Assembly (NCBI GenBank): GCA_964030785.1
Contig: OZ034979.1
Location: forward strand, 38,846,984-38,910,983
Reading direction: 5' to 3'
Source: Siderastrea siderea
Taxonomy: Eukaryota; Cnidaria; Anthozoa; Scleractinia; Rhizangiidae
Length of the DNA stretch: 64,000 bases
This document shows, piece by piece, positions 24,678 to 38,845 of this stretch; position 1 is the first letter of the stretch, and every line of letters begins with the position of its first letter. The notes under the pieces are model-generated. The model was not told the DNA's origin. It was given only the letters and a program-made list of their open reading frames with translations, and searched no databases. Both the position numbers and the translations under genes were made by a program.

Positions 24678-27600
24678 GAGGCTGTCTCCCTAAGAGTGTT
24701 CCACTCGATCTCGGACTCAAAAATAGATTTCCTTCAAATTTCTACCACAAATACTACTATCTATCCCTACTACTAATATGCACTTGAAATGATCCAAAAG
24801 TTTATTTTGCTCCGGTTTGAGGATTTCATTGTCAGTATACCGTAAGTGACTAAAATTTGGCTATTTTGGGCGCCGTAGTATGGAGTTTTTCAATTATCGT
24901 TTAAAAGACTTCGCACAATCACAACCTTCAAATTCACACCCATTTGATAGCTTATTACTTCTTTTTACCGCTCCTGTGTCATTTGGACATTTTCCCGATC
25001 GAAATCGTGTGAAACTGAAAATGATAAATTACTAATTTAATAAGTCACTCGAACTGGATGAAATAGTGCGTTTGAAACATGCCAAAATTCTCAATTGAGG
25101 CACTTAGGCCAGACATAAAAACCCGTTCTAGGCATAGACTAAGCACTGTTTCCTAGAATTATGCAATAAAACTTGCGGCAGAATGCGATTCTGAGAAATT
25201 GTGTCGAAGTTAAGTAAGCCATTTTCGCCACTGAATGGTGTCTTGCGTGCCATCGACTACCATTCCAGTCGGAAGACTTGTTGTCTTATTATGGTCGCTT
25301 AATTTATCAATAATTCTACCCGAATGAAGGGAAATCTGATTACATTTCTACATACAATGGCCTGTTCTTTCTCATGTTGCTATATCAACATCTATTCTTA
25401 TGCTCCTTGACCTGAGAAATCACCTCATTTGACGCCTACCTTGTTATTTAAAACTCTTTCCGTCGAACGCTTTGGCGGTTCATAAAATGTGCAACGTACA
25501 GTCTTTTTGTTCATCACAAGATACGAAGACGACAGAGTAGCGATTTATAAGGAAGGTACCGAGATCCAGTCGCTATATTTCTGGAGAACAACCGATGAAT
25601 TAAATGTTTCACGACTTGTGTTACAAAATATAAACAGGCCAGTAAAAATTGCATTTCCAGACTGCGGACACCGGACTTCCGATTATGGAATACAAACTTG
25701 GAACATTGGACTGAGTGTATAGCGGAATAGCGTAAATATTACTCTGTTACAATCGATTTCACTCAACGTTTTCAATCTGTGAACTTAGCAACGTCATTCC
25801 GCCAGTTTGGAATTGATATGAGAATGGAAAAAAGCTCTGGTCTTCAAAACTTTTCAGAAAAATCGAATGATTCCGCAGATCAGTGGTCTCAAGCAGTATA
25901 AACTTTGTGGTTCTCAGGACGCAAGCGTTATGCTTTTCGAGTCAATTCGTCCGGCAGTATTAGTACGAATCATTTAAGATAGCGAAAATTTTATATTGTG
26001 GAACCGAGTGAGTATATAAAAAGCATATTTTAACTCGAAGTCCGTATTGAGTGGTCCGCACGCGGTCTCCGTCCGCCTCGAGGAATGCAATAAGCTGATG
26101 AAAAAAGCACAGACGCAAAACGTATCCCATATTACCGAAACTGCACAAGCGAAAACAGCCCGTGATTTCTTGCGAGCTGGTAGGGTGAAACGGACAAACT
26201 GGCAAACTGCAAACTAGGGAATAAGCTTGAAAATTAGGGAGGTTCGCGCACAAGCAAAGAGGCTTATTCGCTTGTCAGGCAACGACATTACACGACAACG
26301 TACATCTCAAGGAAAAAACGAAAGCTTTGATGAACACTGGCCTAAACCATTGCCGCAAGTGGATAAATTATTAATATCATTTGGATATTGCGTCGCATCC
26401 GCGTCTGTTAAGACATACCCCTCCCCACGCCTTTCAGGGCCACTCCCTTATAGACTTTAAAAGGAACGAGTCGCTAAATAAGTGATTCAGCCGCCATGAC
26501 CTCTGTCTTCATTGGGGTTCCTTTTAGTGGAGCTGGTTTCACTTAGTCAAGCAAAGTTATTTCCTTTCTACTACGTACGGGGCTTTGAGTGTCGCAGGCT
26601 AGAACAGCTCAGATGGTTTCCGGGACCTAGTGGCTCTTCCCTGTGGAGTTTCAGTCTACCTCACCCTTCCTAAACTAAGTACAGTTTGCACGTCTAAAAT
26701 ATGACTTTAGACCTTTTGTCGTACTACAACTTGAAGTGCTGTAATGTGCGTTCGTGCGATCAAAATGAACACTTTAGAACATACATTCTGAAGGATGAGG
26801 GAGGGTGAAAAAGGACAAAATTTAAACTATAAATTAATTTTGAATCCTGGCCACAAGACCACGGCAAAGTTGGACATGGGAAAAAGGTTGACCCAGATCA
26901 AGTTCAAGCAAATAGCATACGTAATGCAAGAAATGAAAGAAACGAAAGGCTGTTTGAAAAAGAAGAATGGCTCACGAAGACCCAGATTACCAGCTTCTTT
27001 TCACGTTTAGCTTCACGACAGAAGTCCCGCGGCCAGGATGCTAGCACTGCATCAACGGATGCGATAGCGCGGCCAGAAGAAGATGAAAATCAAGATATTG
27101 AGGCCGTCAATTCTGGTATGAGACTGCTGCGCTTTGGTGGACGATATAAATGAAGAAATCGGGCTCACAAATCCCATAGTTTTGACGCCGATGATTTTTG
27201 TGACTATTATAAGAACAGAAAAAATAGGCATATTTAGTGTCGCCATGCTAAAAACAATACTTCAGCATTGTGAGGTTCTTTTTCGAGCAAAAGATCGAAA
27301 TGCGGACCTGATTCGTTTGATGAAAGACGTTATTCACGAGTGTCGGTGTTGTAAATAAAATGATGCTTAATTATGATCCTGGGACGTAGAAGGGGGAGGA
27401 GGCCTGCAGGCTATCAATTTCTTCAAACAGATTTTTTGTCAGCACCTGCCGTTTTCAGAAGCTTTACGCATGTATCCGTGAGCCACATTATGGCAAAGTT
27501 TGATATAAAATGCATGGTTTTCAACTTTTTTCGGTGAGAAAGTATACGATATCGACAAACAGCATATCTCCTACTTTATGCGTGTAGCATGAAAAATTTT

Positions 27601-29695
27601 CAATTTCGACCGTTTTTGTATGATAATATCTACTTTCTACCTCATCTCGTAGAACACGTTAAGGCTATCTTCAAAAGGCGAAATTTTCTCGAAATATTGT
27701 AACAAAACGAAATCCAAGAGTCCATCAACCCCATCCCTTGTATCACAGTGGGGGAATGAGATTGCTTGTACGTATGAGGGTTAACGCCGACAGAAAGAAC
27801 TAGCCTAGAGGAATGCGGGAAGCTGAGGCAAAAAGGACAGACCCAAAACATATCCCATATTATAGAAACAACACAAGCGAAAACAGCCTGCGATTTCTTG
27901 CTGGTTGGGCGAAACGGACGGGCACAAATGGAATGAGCTTGAAAATTACAAGTAAGGATAAGGGAGGCTCGCTCACAAGCAAAGAGCCTCTTTCGCGTGT
28001 TAGGCAGGCATCGATATTTCACAAGAAAATTTCGAAGAAAAAAAAAAGAAAAAGGTTTGGTGAATACTGACCTCAATCATTGACGCACGTGGATAAATTA
28101 TTAACGTCATTTGGATATTGCGTCGCATCTGCGCCTACCAGGACATAACTTTACTCCGCTCCCCCCCCCCCCTTCCCCTTTTGATGGCCACTCCGAGGAA
28201 TTCAGCCGTTATGACCTCTGTCTTCTACAGGGTTCCTTTATTTAGAGCTGGTTTCAGTTAGTCAAGCAAAGTTATTTCCTTTCTACTACGTACGGGGCTT
28301 AGAGTGTCGCAGGGTAGACCAGCAGAGATGGTTTCCGGTACCTAATGGCTCCTCCCTGCTCCAGCTTCAGTCAGTACACCACCTTCCAAAAATAAGTACA
28401 GTTTGCGCGCCTAAAGATGTGTCTTAGGACTTTTTGTTGTACTATAACTTGAACTCTTGTAACCTTTGTTCGTGCAATCAGAATAAACCATTTAGAAAAT
28501 ACATTCTTACGGTGGGGGAGGGTGGAAAAGGACAAAATTTAAAATATAAATTAATTTTGTATCCTGACCGCGAGAAATGACAACCCTCTGTGACAAGCCT
28601 CTCCTTAGACAGTGACTTTATATATATATCCAAAAGCTCTTGCCGTATTAGCTGCTCGCTGTCATTGTTATTTTTAAGTTAAAAATAAAATGTTGTTGAC
28701 GAACATTTGTATATCGCGTTACTGATCACAGTGTAACGCAACTCCCAGGTTGAGGTTGGAATCGTTTTCCTTTCTCGTTTGTTTCCCCTTAAGATTCACG
28801 GCGACCGGAACTGGTGAATTTAAAGTATAGCTGAAAGCACTATAGAGATTACAGCTTCCTCGTGTTATCTCATGACCAAGACAAAAAGACTTTTTCATCA
28901 CCTCTATGATGAAACCACCGAATCCTTTGCCGGAGGGGAGAGTTATTTATCGAACAAGGTGAGTGGCAAATAAAGTAACTACAGTATCTATTCAAGGTTT
29001 TGGACCTCCAGAATCGGTTTCATGGCAAAAACAGGAAAAGTACTTTGTATAATTTTTTGAACCACCAGCGACATCACTTTAATTAGGCGGATATATATAA
29101 CAACACTTGAATGGAAATTCATGTCACGCAAGACACCATTGGCGAAAATGGCTTACTAAACTTCGACACAATTTCTCAGAAACGCATTCTGCCGCAAGTT
29201 TTATTGTATAATTCTAGGAAATAGTGCTTAGTCTATGTCTAGAACGGGTTTTTACGTCTGACCTAAGTGCCTCAATTGAGAATTTTGGCATGTTTCAAAA
29301 GCACTATTTCGTCCAGTTCGAGTGACTTATTAGATTAGTTCATTTATCATTTTCAGTTTCACACGATTTCGATCGGGAAAATGTCCAAATGACACAGGAG
29401 CGGTAAAAAGAAGTAATAAGCTATCAAATGGGTGTAAATTTGAAGGTTGTGATTGTGCAAAGTCCTTTTAAACGATAAGTGAAAAACCCCGTACTACGGC
29501 TCCCAAAATAGCCAAATTTTAGTCACTTACGGTATACTGACAATCAAATCCTCAAAACGGGAGCAAAATAAACTTTGGGATCATTTCAAGTGCATTTTAG
29601 TAGTAGGGATAGATAGTAGTATTTGTGGTAGAAATTTGAAGGAAATCTATTTTTGAGTCCGAGATCGAGTGGAACACTCTTAGGGAGACAGCCTC
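24678..29695. mobile_element. 5.0 kb TTAA-flanked transposon with about 570-bp terminal inverted repeats
   Basis: The arm 24678-25250 is the reverse complement of 29124-29695 with few differences. The outer ends are GAGGCTGTCTCC and GGAGACAGCCTC, flanked on both sides by TTAA (24674-24677 and 29696-29699). TTAA target duplication is the habit of the piggyBac and Kolobok superfamilies; GAG ends do not look like piggyBac CCC ends. No intact transposase is visible inside, so I call it non-autonomous or decayed. The interior contains two diverged direct copies of about 0.75-0.8 kb. Confidence 0.85.
26070..28560. repeat. Diverged direct repeat pair inside the TTAA element
   Basis: About 26070-26880 and 27795-28560 align in the same orientation. 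Shared words include AAGCGAAAACAGCC and, further on, TTATTTCCTTTCTACTACG. The pair is separated by about 0.9 kb that holds only short frames. This may be an internal tandem duplication of the transposon or two nested solo pieces. Confidence 0.65.
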
Positions 29696-29699
29696 TTAA

Positions 29700-32471
29700 T
29701 GGTTAAAACATTTTTTTGCGACAACTTGTTGATGGATTATCTTGCATTTCAATGCGTATTTTGCAACTTTCTTTTACACCAGTTTGTTGCTGTATTTGTT
29801 TTTCTTTTATATCTATGCTAAAAAATTTTCCTCGGTCATTTGGCTACACTGGCTCATATAATTAAAGACAACTTTAGCCTAAGACCCGATAACTTAGTGA
29901 AACTTTTGGCCCATACTCTTTTGCAACTTCGTTTTTGGAAATTAAGAAATATCTTCTTGTCTAAAATTACTGTCCGAGCAACTAAGTCTCGTTCCTTACT
30001 GAAATCATACCGGTTGATACTAGTTCTCAAACGCCTACATAAATCCATAAGGTAGATGATTAATTTACAATATGGAAACGACATTTTCGACAGAATGTGA
30101 CGTTCAATGTTGTCAGGGAAACTTGTCAATTTCCGCGCTAATATCATGTTGCAAGACAATAGTCAGCGCTGTGTTGTTCAATTGGTAGCATTCACCTAAC
30201 CGAAAAAAAAAGGAAGAAAGTGATAAGAAATAGTACACCTAATTTTTCCGAATCCAGGAAAAAAGAGATAAAGAGATAGAGAGAGACCTGGTGCCAACGT
30301 GGTGAATTCCCTCCCCGCGATACGGGAACATTTTGCAATCAAGATCATAAAATTTCGAAAAATAAATTCGCACCACGACAATTTTTTTAAAAAAAACTTG
30401 TTTTACTCTTATTTGTGGGCATTTTTAGGAACACTGAGCTTGCTTTATTGAGCATATAAAATGCGCTCTACGCCATTGTCAGATGAAAAATAATAGAAAA
30501 ATATGAACAGAATAGGAGGAGCTTCAACATGCCGACGAACAGCATAATGGCCAATCAGAAGGGCATTGTTATCAAAAGTCAGCTGTACAAGTATCGTAGT
30601 GCAGCAAATTAAGAGACAGTACTGATGTGTACTGTCTGGCTCAAGACAGGAGTACGGCTCCCTTTCAAACTGTCTTAAAGTCTCGTCTGTCTTGACCGAA
30701 CGGTTTCCTTGTGACAAAAGAAGAGAGCTCATGTCTTTGCAAAGATTCTTTCGCAAATTGTGGTATGACAGCTTCCTTGAAGTTTTAATTTTTCGTCAAG
30801 TTACTTGTCAAGAGATGTGGGTCACACTTGCCTTTGCCAACTTTGTCACTTAACCAAATTAAAATCTGACAAAATGCGTGTACAACATTGTCCTTAGTGC
30901 AGTCCGGTACTATTTTGATGTGCAAAGAGGCTGGCGGCTAAAATAAATACTGATTAAAAACTCAAATAAAGGTCCAATTTGAAACGTCCGGGAAGCATTT
31001 ATTGAAATTAAGCTAGTCAATTCCTTAAAGGAAAGTCAATCTTAGGAACTTGTACTAGCTGTGGTCACACTACCGACATTTTAGGGAAACTTCACTTGTT
31101 GACAGCTTGCTTAGGGAGACTTTTTTAAGTGTGACCAATTTTTCCCTGGGGGAAATTTTATCGTCTGGAGCTTGGATATGTATCAATAAAGTTCCCCTTG
31201 ACAGCTACCTCAAAGCGATAGCTAGAAAAAATTCAAATCCCGAGGTGGCTAACCAGGAGACGCTCGTCGGCGAATGTCTTGATGAAAGAACCGGACATAT
31301 ATCACGTCGTGAGAGTAATTTTTTAAAAAAGCGGCGCGTGTCGTCTTAGGCAATTTCGCCGCCTGTAAGCGCGAAGATGATGTCACAGTTCAGAGCAAGA
31401 TTGCGAAGTATCTTTTTAATTCGAGGTTTGAAATGTTTCTTCAGTTTAAGGCGCCGTTTAGAGTCGGTTTTTAAACTAAGCAATTATTTCTGTTACCGAA
31501 ACAGCTTGTATCCTCAAAATGAACCGGACCCTCAGGGGTCGATTTCAGTACTGTGACCATTCCAGATTTTCTTACTTAGGTAAAATGAAACCAGTCATGA
31601 ATTTACCTCGCGAAAGTCTTGATGAATTTGCTGCCTCCCTCCCCACCCCGGGGGGAGGTACTTCCTTATATAAACTGGATAGGTATGTGCGGCCTCAAAG
31701 GCTATGGTTTTCGAGCTATTTTAGTCCAAAATAGGGTATAGATTTTGACCATTTTGGTCTAAAATACCTTTAGGTTTGTGCAATATGGTCTGAAATTGGG
31801 TATGGTTTTTAGAAGAAGCTACGTTTCTGTTATTATCTTCTATTGAGAAGCGTGTTTTCAGTACTAAAAATCGGAAATCTGAAGCACTCCTCAAATGTCC
31901 ACAGAAGCCGTAGCAGTTCCCGGGCAGGGCTGAAGTAGGGTATCGAATTTTGGGTCAGGTTTGATATGGGGTAGGGAAAATCACATTTTTTGGTCTGAAA
32001 TAGGGTAAGATTTTAAGGAGTGGGCCGTACACCCCTACCCAAAATTTTGGGGAGTACCTCCTAGATTAGCCCTACGGTACGTAAACCCAGGTAAAAGTCT
32101 GTAGTGTGACCACGGCTACTGTTCAATTTGTAGGGTCGGACTTTAAAACCTTATAATTTGATTTGGCGATTTTTTTCTATAAACAATTCAGCAACAACTC
32201 ATTTTAGCGATCAGAGCTGCAACTTGTAACAAAACGAATATGAAACGTTAATGTTCCACGGTTCGATAATTGCAACAATCGCTCTTTTTTTATATTCTTT
32301 GTTTGTAGGGTGGTAAATGTACATGTTTGAAATCAAACGTTGTAGATCTAGAGTTTCTAATGATTGCAGCGTTCATGATAGTTTGTACTCAATTGTAAGT
32401 TGGTTAAGGTTTCAAGTTTTCAGGATTGAGGTATAAACCAGATCATAGCACAAATAGAAAGAAAAATATTC
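29700..32471. other. Intergenic DNA up to the tandem-duplication junction
   Basis: No supported gene. At about 31640-32065 there is a repeat whose ends read GGGGGGAGGTACTTCC and GGGGAGTACCTCC and whose interior is made of degenerate GGGTATGG/TTTTGG words, a probable small inverted-repeat element. The sequence resembling the start of unit 1 begins near 32472, which I take as the unit boundary. Confidence 0.55.
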
Positions 32472-33017
32472 TTGAATAACAACAATAAATAAACGGAACG
32501 TTCTTCGGAGCTTTCGGGATTTAACCACTACCCTTTTTCAATGATAGAATTAGTCCCGAAAGCTCTGACTGAAGAAATTCGCCTTTTTTGTTTGTTTTGC
32601 TGGTTGAGGTTTCCAGCTTTAAGGAGAGGGAAAGTCGCAATGACAAGTGGCGCAGTGACTAAAATCACGTTTTTTACACAAAAGACACGAAGTGACTGAA
32701 GGACATATAAATTCAGCCGTAGGCTGTGAGAAATCCTTTTCCTTTCCTACATTTTTAGCGCGAGAAGATGGAAGTGTGATCGGCGAGAGGCACAGTCTAG
32801 AGCCGAGTAGCGTAGGCGTTGGAAAAGGACTTACCGGTAACTTTAATTTATACATTTTTCTCTCGGAAAGTGTAAGCAGACGTCATCTTGCCATTCGTGA
32901 CTGGACTCCTTTAATGAACGGGAATTTTTTGTTGATGCATGCGGCTGCGACTTGTCGTAGCCTGCAGAAGACAATGCGAATTTCTTTCATGCGGTGGATT
33001 CGTCGTCAGCGTTGGTA

Positions 33018-33205
33018 TTAGCCTGTAATTGAGGAGTATTTTGGGGGTGAGCGAACGCTATAGCCGCCATCTTGGATTCTAAAAGAAGAGGAAGATTGGG
33101 GATAGTAGAAAGAACAACTAAGATTTGCAAATCCAACATGGCGGCTACGATCAACCGAGATTTTGGCACTCGTGCTTCCCTGGAAAACGCCTGCATTGCA
33201 GGCTA
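33018..33205. mobile_element. 188-bp MITE with 8-bp target duplication
   Basis: Absent from unit 1 at the matching place (about 2725). The ends read TTAGCCTGTAATTG and ATTGCAGGCTA. The flanks CGTTGGTA (33010-33017) and CGTTGTTA (33206-33213) form an 8-bp duplication with one mismatch. It belongs to the same end-family as 20442-21768. Confidence 0.8.
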
Positions 33206-34079
33206 CGTTGTTACAGGACCCAACTTTATGGCCGGCTTTTAAATTATGAATATAATTATTTTACAAAGCATTTTAAAGCACCCCGACTGTTTGGGCTCTT
33301 TCGTTGTCACAAGCTTACCTTGAAGGTCTTAAGTTTTGTCCTTTCTCATTCTAGCCATTTACTGGTGTGAAGGCAGGGCGTACTAGCCTGCCACAGTATC
33401 GGTTTTGGGCAAATAACTTCCCGAAAAACAAAGGTTTCTTAACATTTTGTTGTGCGAAAAAAATGAATAAATTGACTGATTATTTTGTCCGCTGAGTGAA
33501 TGACTTTGCTCGAAAGGCTGTTCAATCTAGATTCGGTGCGAAAAAATCTCCTGGATAAACGCTAAATGTAAACAACTGATTACACTTTTGTTCCATTTCC
33601 TCCATGTGCGTGATTTTCTATTTTCTTCTCTGCTTATAAAATCCGGAAAGTTCCCCTCTTCTGTCATTTTGTGCTGCAAAAAGCCTATTTTGTGTCCTAC
33701 TGCTAGAATTCCCATCTTTCCTCGAAATTCTGACCAAGGAACCGAACAAGCCTGGAAGAAACAGATTGCATCTCAGGCTGAGAGCGTAATTCACTGAGCT
33801 CAGAATAAGACGAAGCCATTGATAGCTAACCGAAGTTAAGTTGGTAGGGTAGGTAGGTAAAACTTTGTTTATACAGCTTGCTCCGTCAACTCTGAACCAG
33901 GTTTGAAAAGTTAATACGATTTTGTAAAGATATATTTCATTTACTTTATTAATATAGCGATATTTCAATAATGATTTTGTAATATAATAATCCTACTTTA
34001 TAGGGCTTTTAAATAATACTTTATTTATAAAGCACTATTCCTATGATAATCCATAAAAACTTAACAGAATAAATTCTCG

Positions 34080-34297
34080 GTACCTTAGATCTAAAGGTCG
34101 GTGGTTCGAGGCCCAGTCCCCGCCATCGTGTTGTTTCCTAGCTTAGAAAAGAAACTTCACTCCACATTGTCTCTCTCCGCCGAGGTGTATAAACGGGTAC
34201 TGGCAACATACCACTGGGGGTAACCTACAATGGACTGATATCCCATCCAGGGAGAGCAGCAATACTTTCATTTGCTTGGCTCGTGTACGACTTAACC
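34080..34297 (+). mobile_element. tRNA-derived SINE
   Basis: About 220 bp present in unit 2 and absent from unit 1 (near 3770). A B-box-like word GGTTCGAGGCC lies at 34103-34113. It is followed by a conserved SINE-type body (TGTCTCTCTCCGCCGAGGTG, then ACTGGGGGTAACC and GATATCCCATCCAGG) of the kind shared by SINE families across invertebrates. The exact target duplication is not clear. Confidence 0.7.
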
Positions 34298-34492
34298 CTA
34301 ACTTTTAATCCGATTAAATAATTGGTTTTTACACTACGGGGCAAACCCAAGGAAAGACGCGAAGTTGCAGTCTAGCTGTTGTTCGTGGTATAATATTAAA
34401 TTACAGTTACAAAAACATGCTGACGATGACTAGGAGTACGCTATAGTTGTTCAATACGGAGAAGATGTTTCTTTGTTATTTCAAGGTAGAGT

Positions 34493-36624
34493 TTAGGGGA
34501 TCGAGATAATTAGAGGCCAAAGTCTTTCAAAGTAGTGCCCTTCCTCGGGGTTTCGATGGTTATCCACGAATGAAATAGCTTTTCGATAAAATTCAATTGG
34601 ATGCCTTTTAATCATTTCCCGAGTTGCTGCAAAACATCCCCTCGGGCATGAAGGGAAGTCGCTCGGGTGTGGAAAGCCAAACAGTTCCTCAAAAAATTCA
34701 CCCAAAGTCAAATTAGCACGACGAATTTCACCACTGTTTGACATGTCGAGCCACTTCCCATAGTGGGGAATTCGACCCCATTCACTGAGTCGTTGCATAA
34801 CTTTACAGGTAACATTCTTCCTTACATTATAAACGTAATCCATGGGATTTCTGAAGCATAAATAACCATCTAGTTCTATACCGTCTCCTTGAAGAAAAAC
34901 AGTGATTTCAGGCAGCTTGTGATAGTTGTTTATGATGTGGTACAGGTAAGAGTGACTTTCTCGCCCAACATTAGGCAACTTCTCCCAGGCATTCAATGGC
35001 AATAACGCGGGTGGTTGTAGATCTGTCCCCTTATGATAAACACGAGTGTGATTGGCTATTGGAGACAACCAACCAAGATTTTCGTTATAATGAGCAATCA
35101 CGAATTCATAGTCCTTTAGTCGTTCATTGAAAAACCTTCCAGTGTTTCTCCTGGAATTAACAAGATTTGGGTCAGGGTAGGTGTCCTCTGAGATACCTCG
35201 TAACAGCATGTCGATGACTTCAACACCCTGCATGAACGAGTGGTCTTGATTTGCAACCTCATACCGCCAGCCTCCAAACCGACCGCGAGAGTAGATGCCT
35301 TTGGATTCCAGCCAAGGTTGGACCTTGTCAAGAATCGTTTCACGGTTGATAGAAGGAACTGGATAGCCATGGTCTAGACGACAGTAGTATTTTGAAAGGA
35401 CCATTTCTGATGTGATGAATCCATAAGTGATTAAAGCTTGAATGGTACTGTCAATCAAATGGTCTTTTGTCCAACGCTCCGAATTGGAGTTACTTTTAGG
35501 TTCTGCTGCCTCACACATCAGGGACCACTGATTACCAGGCATCGGAACGTGATCATCTGAGTAACTGGAGAAAACCGTTATTCGATAGAAAGGAGAATCC
35601 GAATCAGGAAAGTACATCCAGGACTTGTTTGAGAGCATTTTAGGAGGTTGACCTTTCAGTCCAATAGCTATAACGTGAGTGTGTGAATAGACCAGCTGAG
35701 AAGTCAGTTTTTTCATTCCTTCTAAAGACCTATCCCTTCCCCTTATCGAGTTGACAAATACGTCAAGTGGAACTGTTGAGATTAGATTGTCAAACTTGAA
35801 CTCCTGCAATACTTTGAAACTCCTCTCTACTAGTATAGAGTTTGTGTCCACATTTATGCTTTTGGCTTTATGATGAAAATGAAACCACTCGCGAGGAACA
35901 AGATCAGCAACTGCTTGCCATATGCCACCAGTTCCTTTGTACCGTGGGAATCGGAAAACATTGTTTGGTCCCCAGGCGGAATCTTTTGCAGAAGCTCCAT
36001 TGTCATACTCTGCAATTTGACGCTTGATCTTATCAATTTGTAGAACAGCAACTCGCTCACCAACCCAGACAGAGTTCATTTCAGTAGGATCTATGGTCCA
36101 GACTTTTCTATTATACTTCCTCATGAAAACCTCGCAAAGACCGACACCGAAGTTACGAAGAAGCCACTGGTCAAAGTTGGCAGGTTTCTCCTTTATCGGA
36201 TTAGCAGCAATTTCCTCCAGACCTGATAAGCTCTTCTGTTGGTCCACTTTGTCCATCGCCTCGATGTTATTCTGCACTGGGTATGGAATAAACCTTCGTT
36301 TGCCATCAGATCCCTTCATGAAGGCATAAGCAGCCCTCTTTCTCTCATTCCAGTCTTTTATCGCCCTGTCCAGCACCCGATCGAAATACTGGTAATGTGA
36401 GAAGACCACATGACCTCCCATGTCCCAAAGGAAGCCTTGATCATCTCTTTCGGACGCAGCGAGTCCTCCGGGTTTTCCACTTTGTTCAAAGATAGTAACT
36501 GATATGTTCGTAAACTCTTTGCTAAGTTCATAAAGTCGATAAGCGGCGCCCAGAGCTGTTGGACCGGCGCCGATGATGATGACGTTATGTTTGCTGTTAT
36601 TGTAAGTTCCTGAATCAGCAACAC
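34493..36624 (-). CDS. Exon 2 of the UGM-like/DUF3431 gene, copy 2
   Basis: Same exon as 3962-6093, open throughout, with the same acceptor and split-codon phase, the same Rossmann fingerprint (IIIGAGPTALGAAYRL) and the same DUF3431-like end (LPNVGRESHSYLYHI). It differs from copy 1 by scattered substitutions and one small cluster after FLQGDG, where a charged stretch is replaced (REAVRN against IELDGY). No frame is broken, which suggests selection on both copies. Its exon 1 is not in the window; by the unit 1 layout it should lie right of the Polinton, which would then sit in this gene's first intron. If the Polinton disrupts splicing this copy may be silent. Confidence 0.8.
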
Positions 36625-37748
36625 CTGTAAGAGAAGTTTATTAGTGCATCAAACCTTCACCTCAGTAGAGTGTTGACAACTACGGTATTCCCCCTTCTAA
36701 ATTTGTGAAGTCCCTGGGGGCTTATTAAAGGGGGACTTTTAGAATAACTGGAAAAGCTCAGACACATTCAGTGATCAAAGGAAACCCAAAATTAATGTTT
36801 TTTTTTGTTTGATTTTATCCTGCTTGTTTGCTGAAACTGTAAATAAGTATCTTTTGTGACGGATGTCCAGGACGGAAATGGATTAAACGTCAAAAAAGAT
36901 TAAAAATAAATGGAAAAAATTGAGTTTATCCCACCTGTCTTGGAAAAATCGCCGAAAACTTATTATTGTTTTATTTGTTTCTTGTTTCTTCTCCCTTGAA
37001 AAACCATATTTCATACCATACTTCATGTAAAATGTTCGAAGTGTCTGAATACTTGCGTGTTTACATGTTAGTGAGAAATGGCGGACTACCCTCGACTAAC
37101 TCTTTAGTCTAAACCTTCTTTTTTGAGGCGTAAGTAAAAAGGGTGTACTCTCATGGATATTTTACCACAATAACGATGTAATCTTGGAAATGACTGGTGC
37201 CCACACGTTATTACAGAATGGATACTCACTTCTCAAGACGCTCGATTTTTCATGACGGCAACTTGACATACTGGGAAAGAAAACGTTCCTTATAATAGCT
37301 CTACATGAAAAGGAAAAAGACCTGAAGGATTGCTTTAAACTCGACGGCGCATATAGAAAAAAACATTGGACAGCTTGAAGTTAAGAAATCCTGTTCGGGG
37401 ACATACTTGTCGTTTCAGAGGAGATCTGAGTCTTCTTGTGTTTTTCGTTTGTTTTTTAATTAGCTATTCTTATTTTGAAACTGGGGTATTTTAGCCGAAA
37501 ATTAGTGTTAGTGTTACCAAGAATTCCACTCTGAGTTTAATAGTGCTGCTTTCTCATGCAAGTCAGTTTTTGTTTTTCGGCACTACTGTATTGCGGATTG
37601 GGTTGTTTAGTGATGGCTAATTTATTGAACAACAGAAAAATCGCTCGGTCACCGATATTAGTCTTAGCGTTAAGCTCTATACACATTACAATTAACGGAC
37701 ATCGTGAATTTTAGCGTATGTAGGGTGAATGATTGTGTTATCAGTGGC
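36625..37748. other. Intron, copy 2 (no gene seen)
   Basis: Matches 6094-7206. No open frame or RNA gene recognised. Confidence 0.65.
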
Positions 37749-38845
37749 CTGTAGAAAATCATGGGCTATGAAAGACAGTACATCTCTATAAAAGATGCCC
37801 TTGTTTTATTTCTAAATGTTTGGAACAAAATAATAATGCTCAGATCTGATCATGAGTGAAAGAAACTCTTAGCGGTCAGCTTCGCCTCTTGCAATAGGCG
37901 AGATTTCATAAGGAAACGACTAAGGAAACAGCATTTAGAGCAACTTGATTTGTGCTCATGGAAGAGCCTAAATAGAATACCGCTAAATTGCTCTCATTTT
38001 AATGTGTTCTTTATAAATAAAAACGTGAACACAGTGCTCAAGGACAAAGCATAAACAAAATGCGGACCGCCAAGGAAACCGTTTGTTTCTGTTCAATGTC
38101 TTAAACATATGACTTTTCACCACGATTTTCAACAATTACAACGGTAGTTTTTCTTTCATCCCTTGGTGGCATTCTTTACAAAGTTGAAGAAGAGCATTTG
38201 TGATCCTGGAGTTTTTCTCTTCAATCGCTTTTTCAACCGCAAAGTACGGAGTTTCATTACGCGAGGTCTCTAGAAACTCTGCATCTTGCATGCAAAAGTC
38301 ACGGTATAGGCTTCCCTCTACAACTTTCAAAACACAAGTTTTTGTTTGTATTTAATAACTAGGAGTTCAACCTGAAGTCTAGCAATAAGCTTAACTTAAA
38401 TTCTAAAAGAGAAAAAGACTAAAAATGCCTGGTGACAAGACTCAACGAAAGTCCATTTGAATGGAAAGCCCGTCATTCCTCCGCACCCGTTCCAAAATGT
38501 CACAACACAATGAACACAATATTGAGAAGGGCATCGAAAGCGGCAATTAACTTAAAAGAAGCGGGAATGGCGTATTCAAGGGACCTATACTACGTGGCAC
38601 GATATGTCCATGTCCATGCGTACGATGTCAAGGCATGCTGTGATAACTGAGTTTGTGTACATACATCTTCAGCTCTGTTATGGCGGCCCAGTGGAGAGAA
38701 GCGCGAACATTACGATTTTTTGGTTTCTTTTGTTTTTCAGGTGGCGCGCGTTCAAACCTCACAACTTCACATTTTGTCTCTCCAATTTTTTCTTTATTCC
38801 TTGTTGTTGTTGTTGTTTCGGTTTGGTGCAATTTTTACCTACTTG
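37749..38845. other. Deletion junction, LINE 3' end and intron, copy 2
   Basis: The single 13-base word CTGTAGAAAATCA at 37749-37761 joins intron sequence directly to the last roughly 100 bases of the L1-like LINE (to about 37870). The rest matches 11871-12850 of unit 1. The short frames have no recognised domain. Confidence 0.65.
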
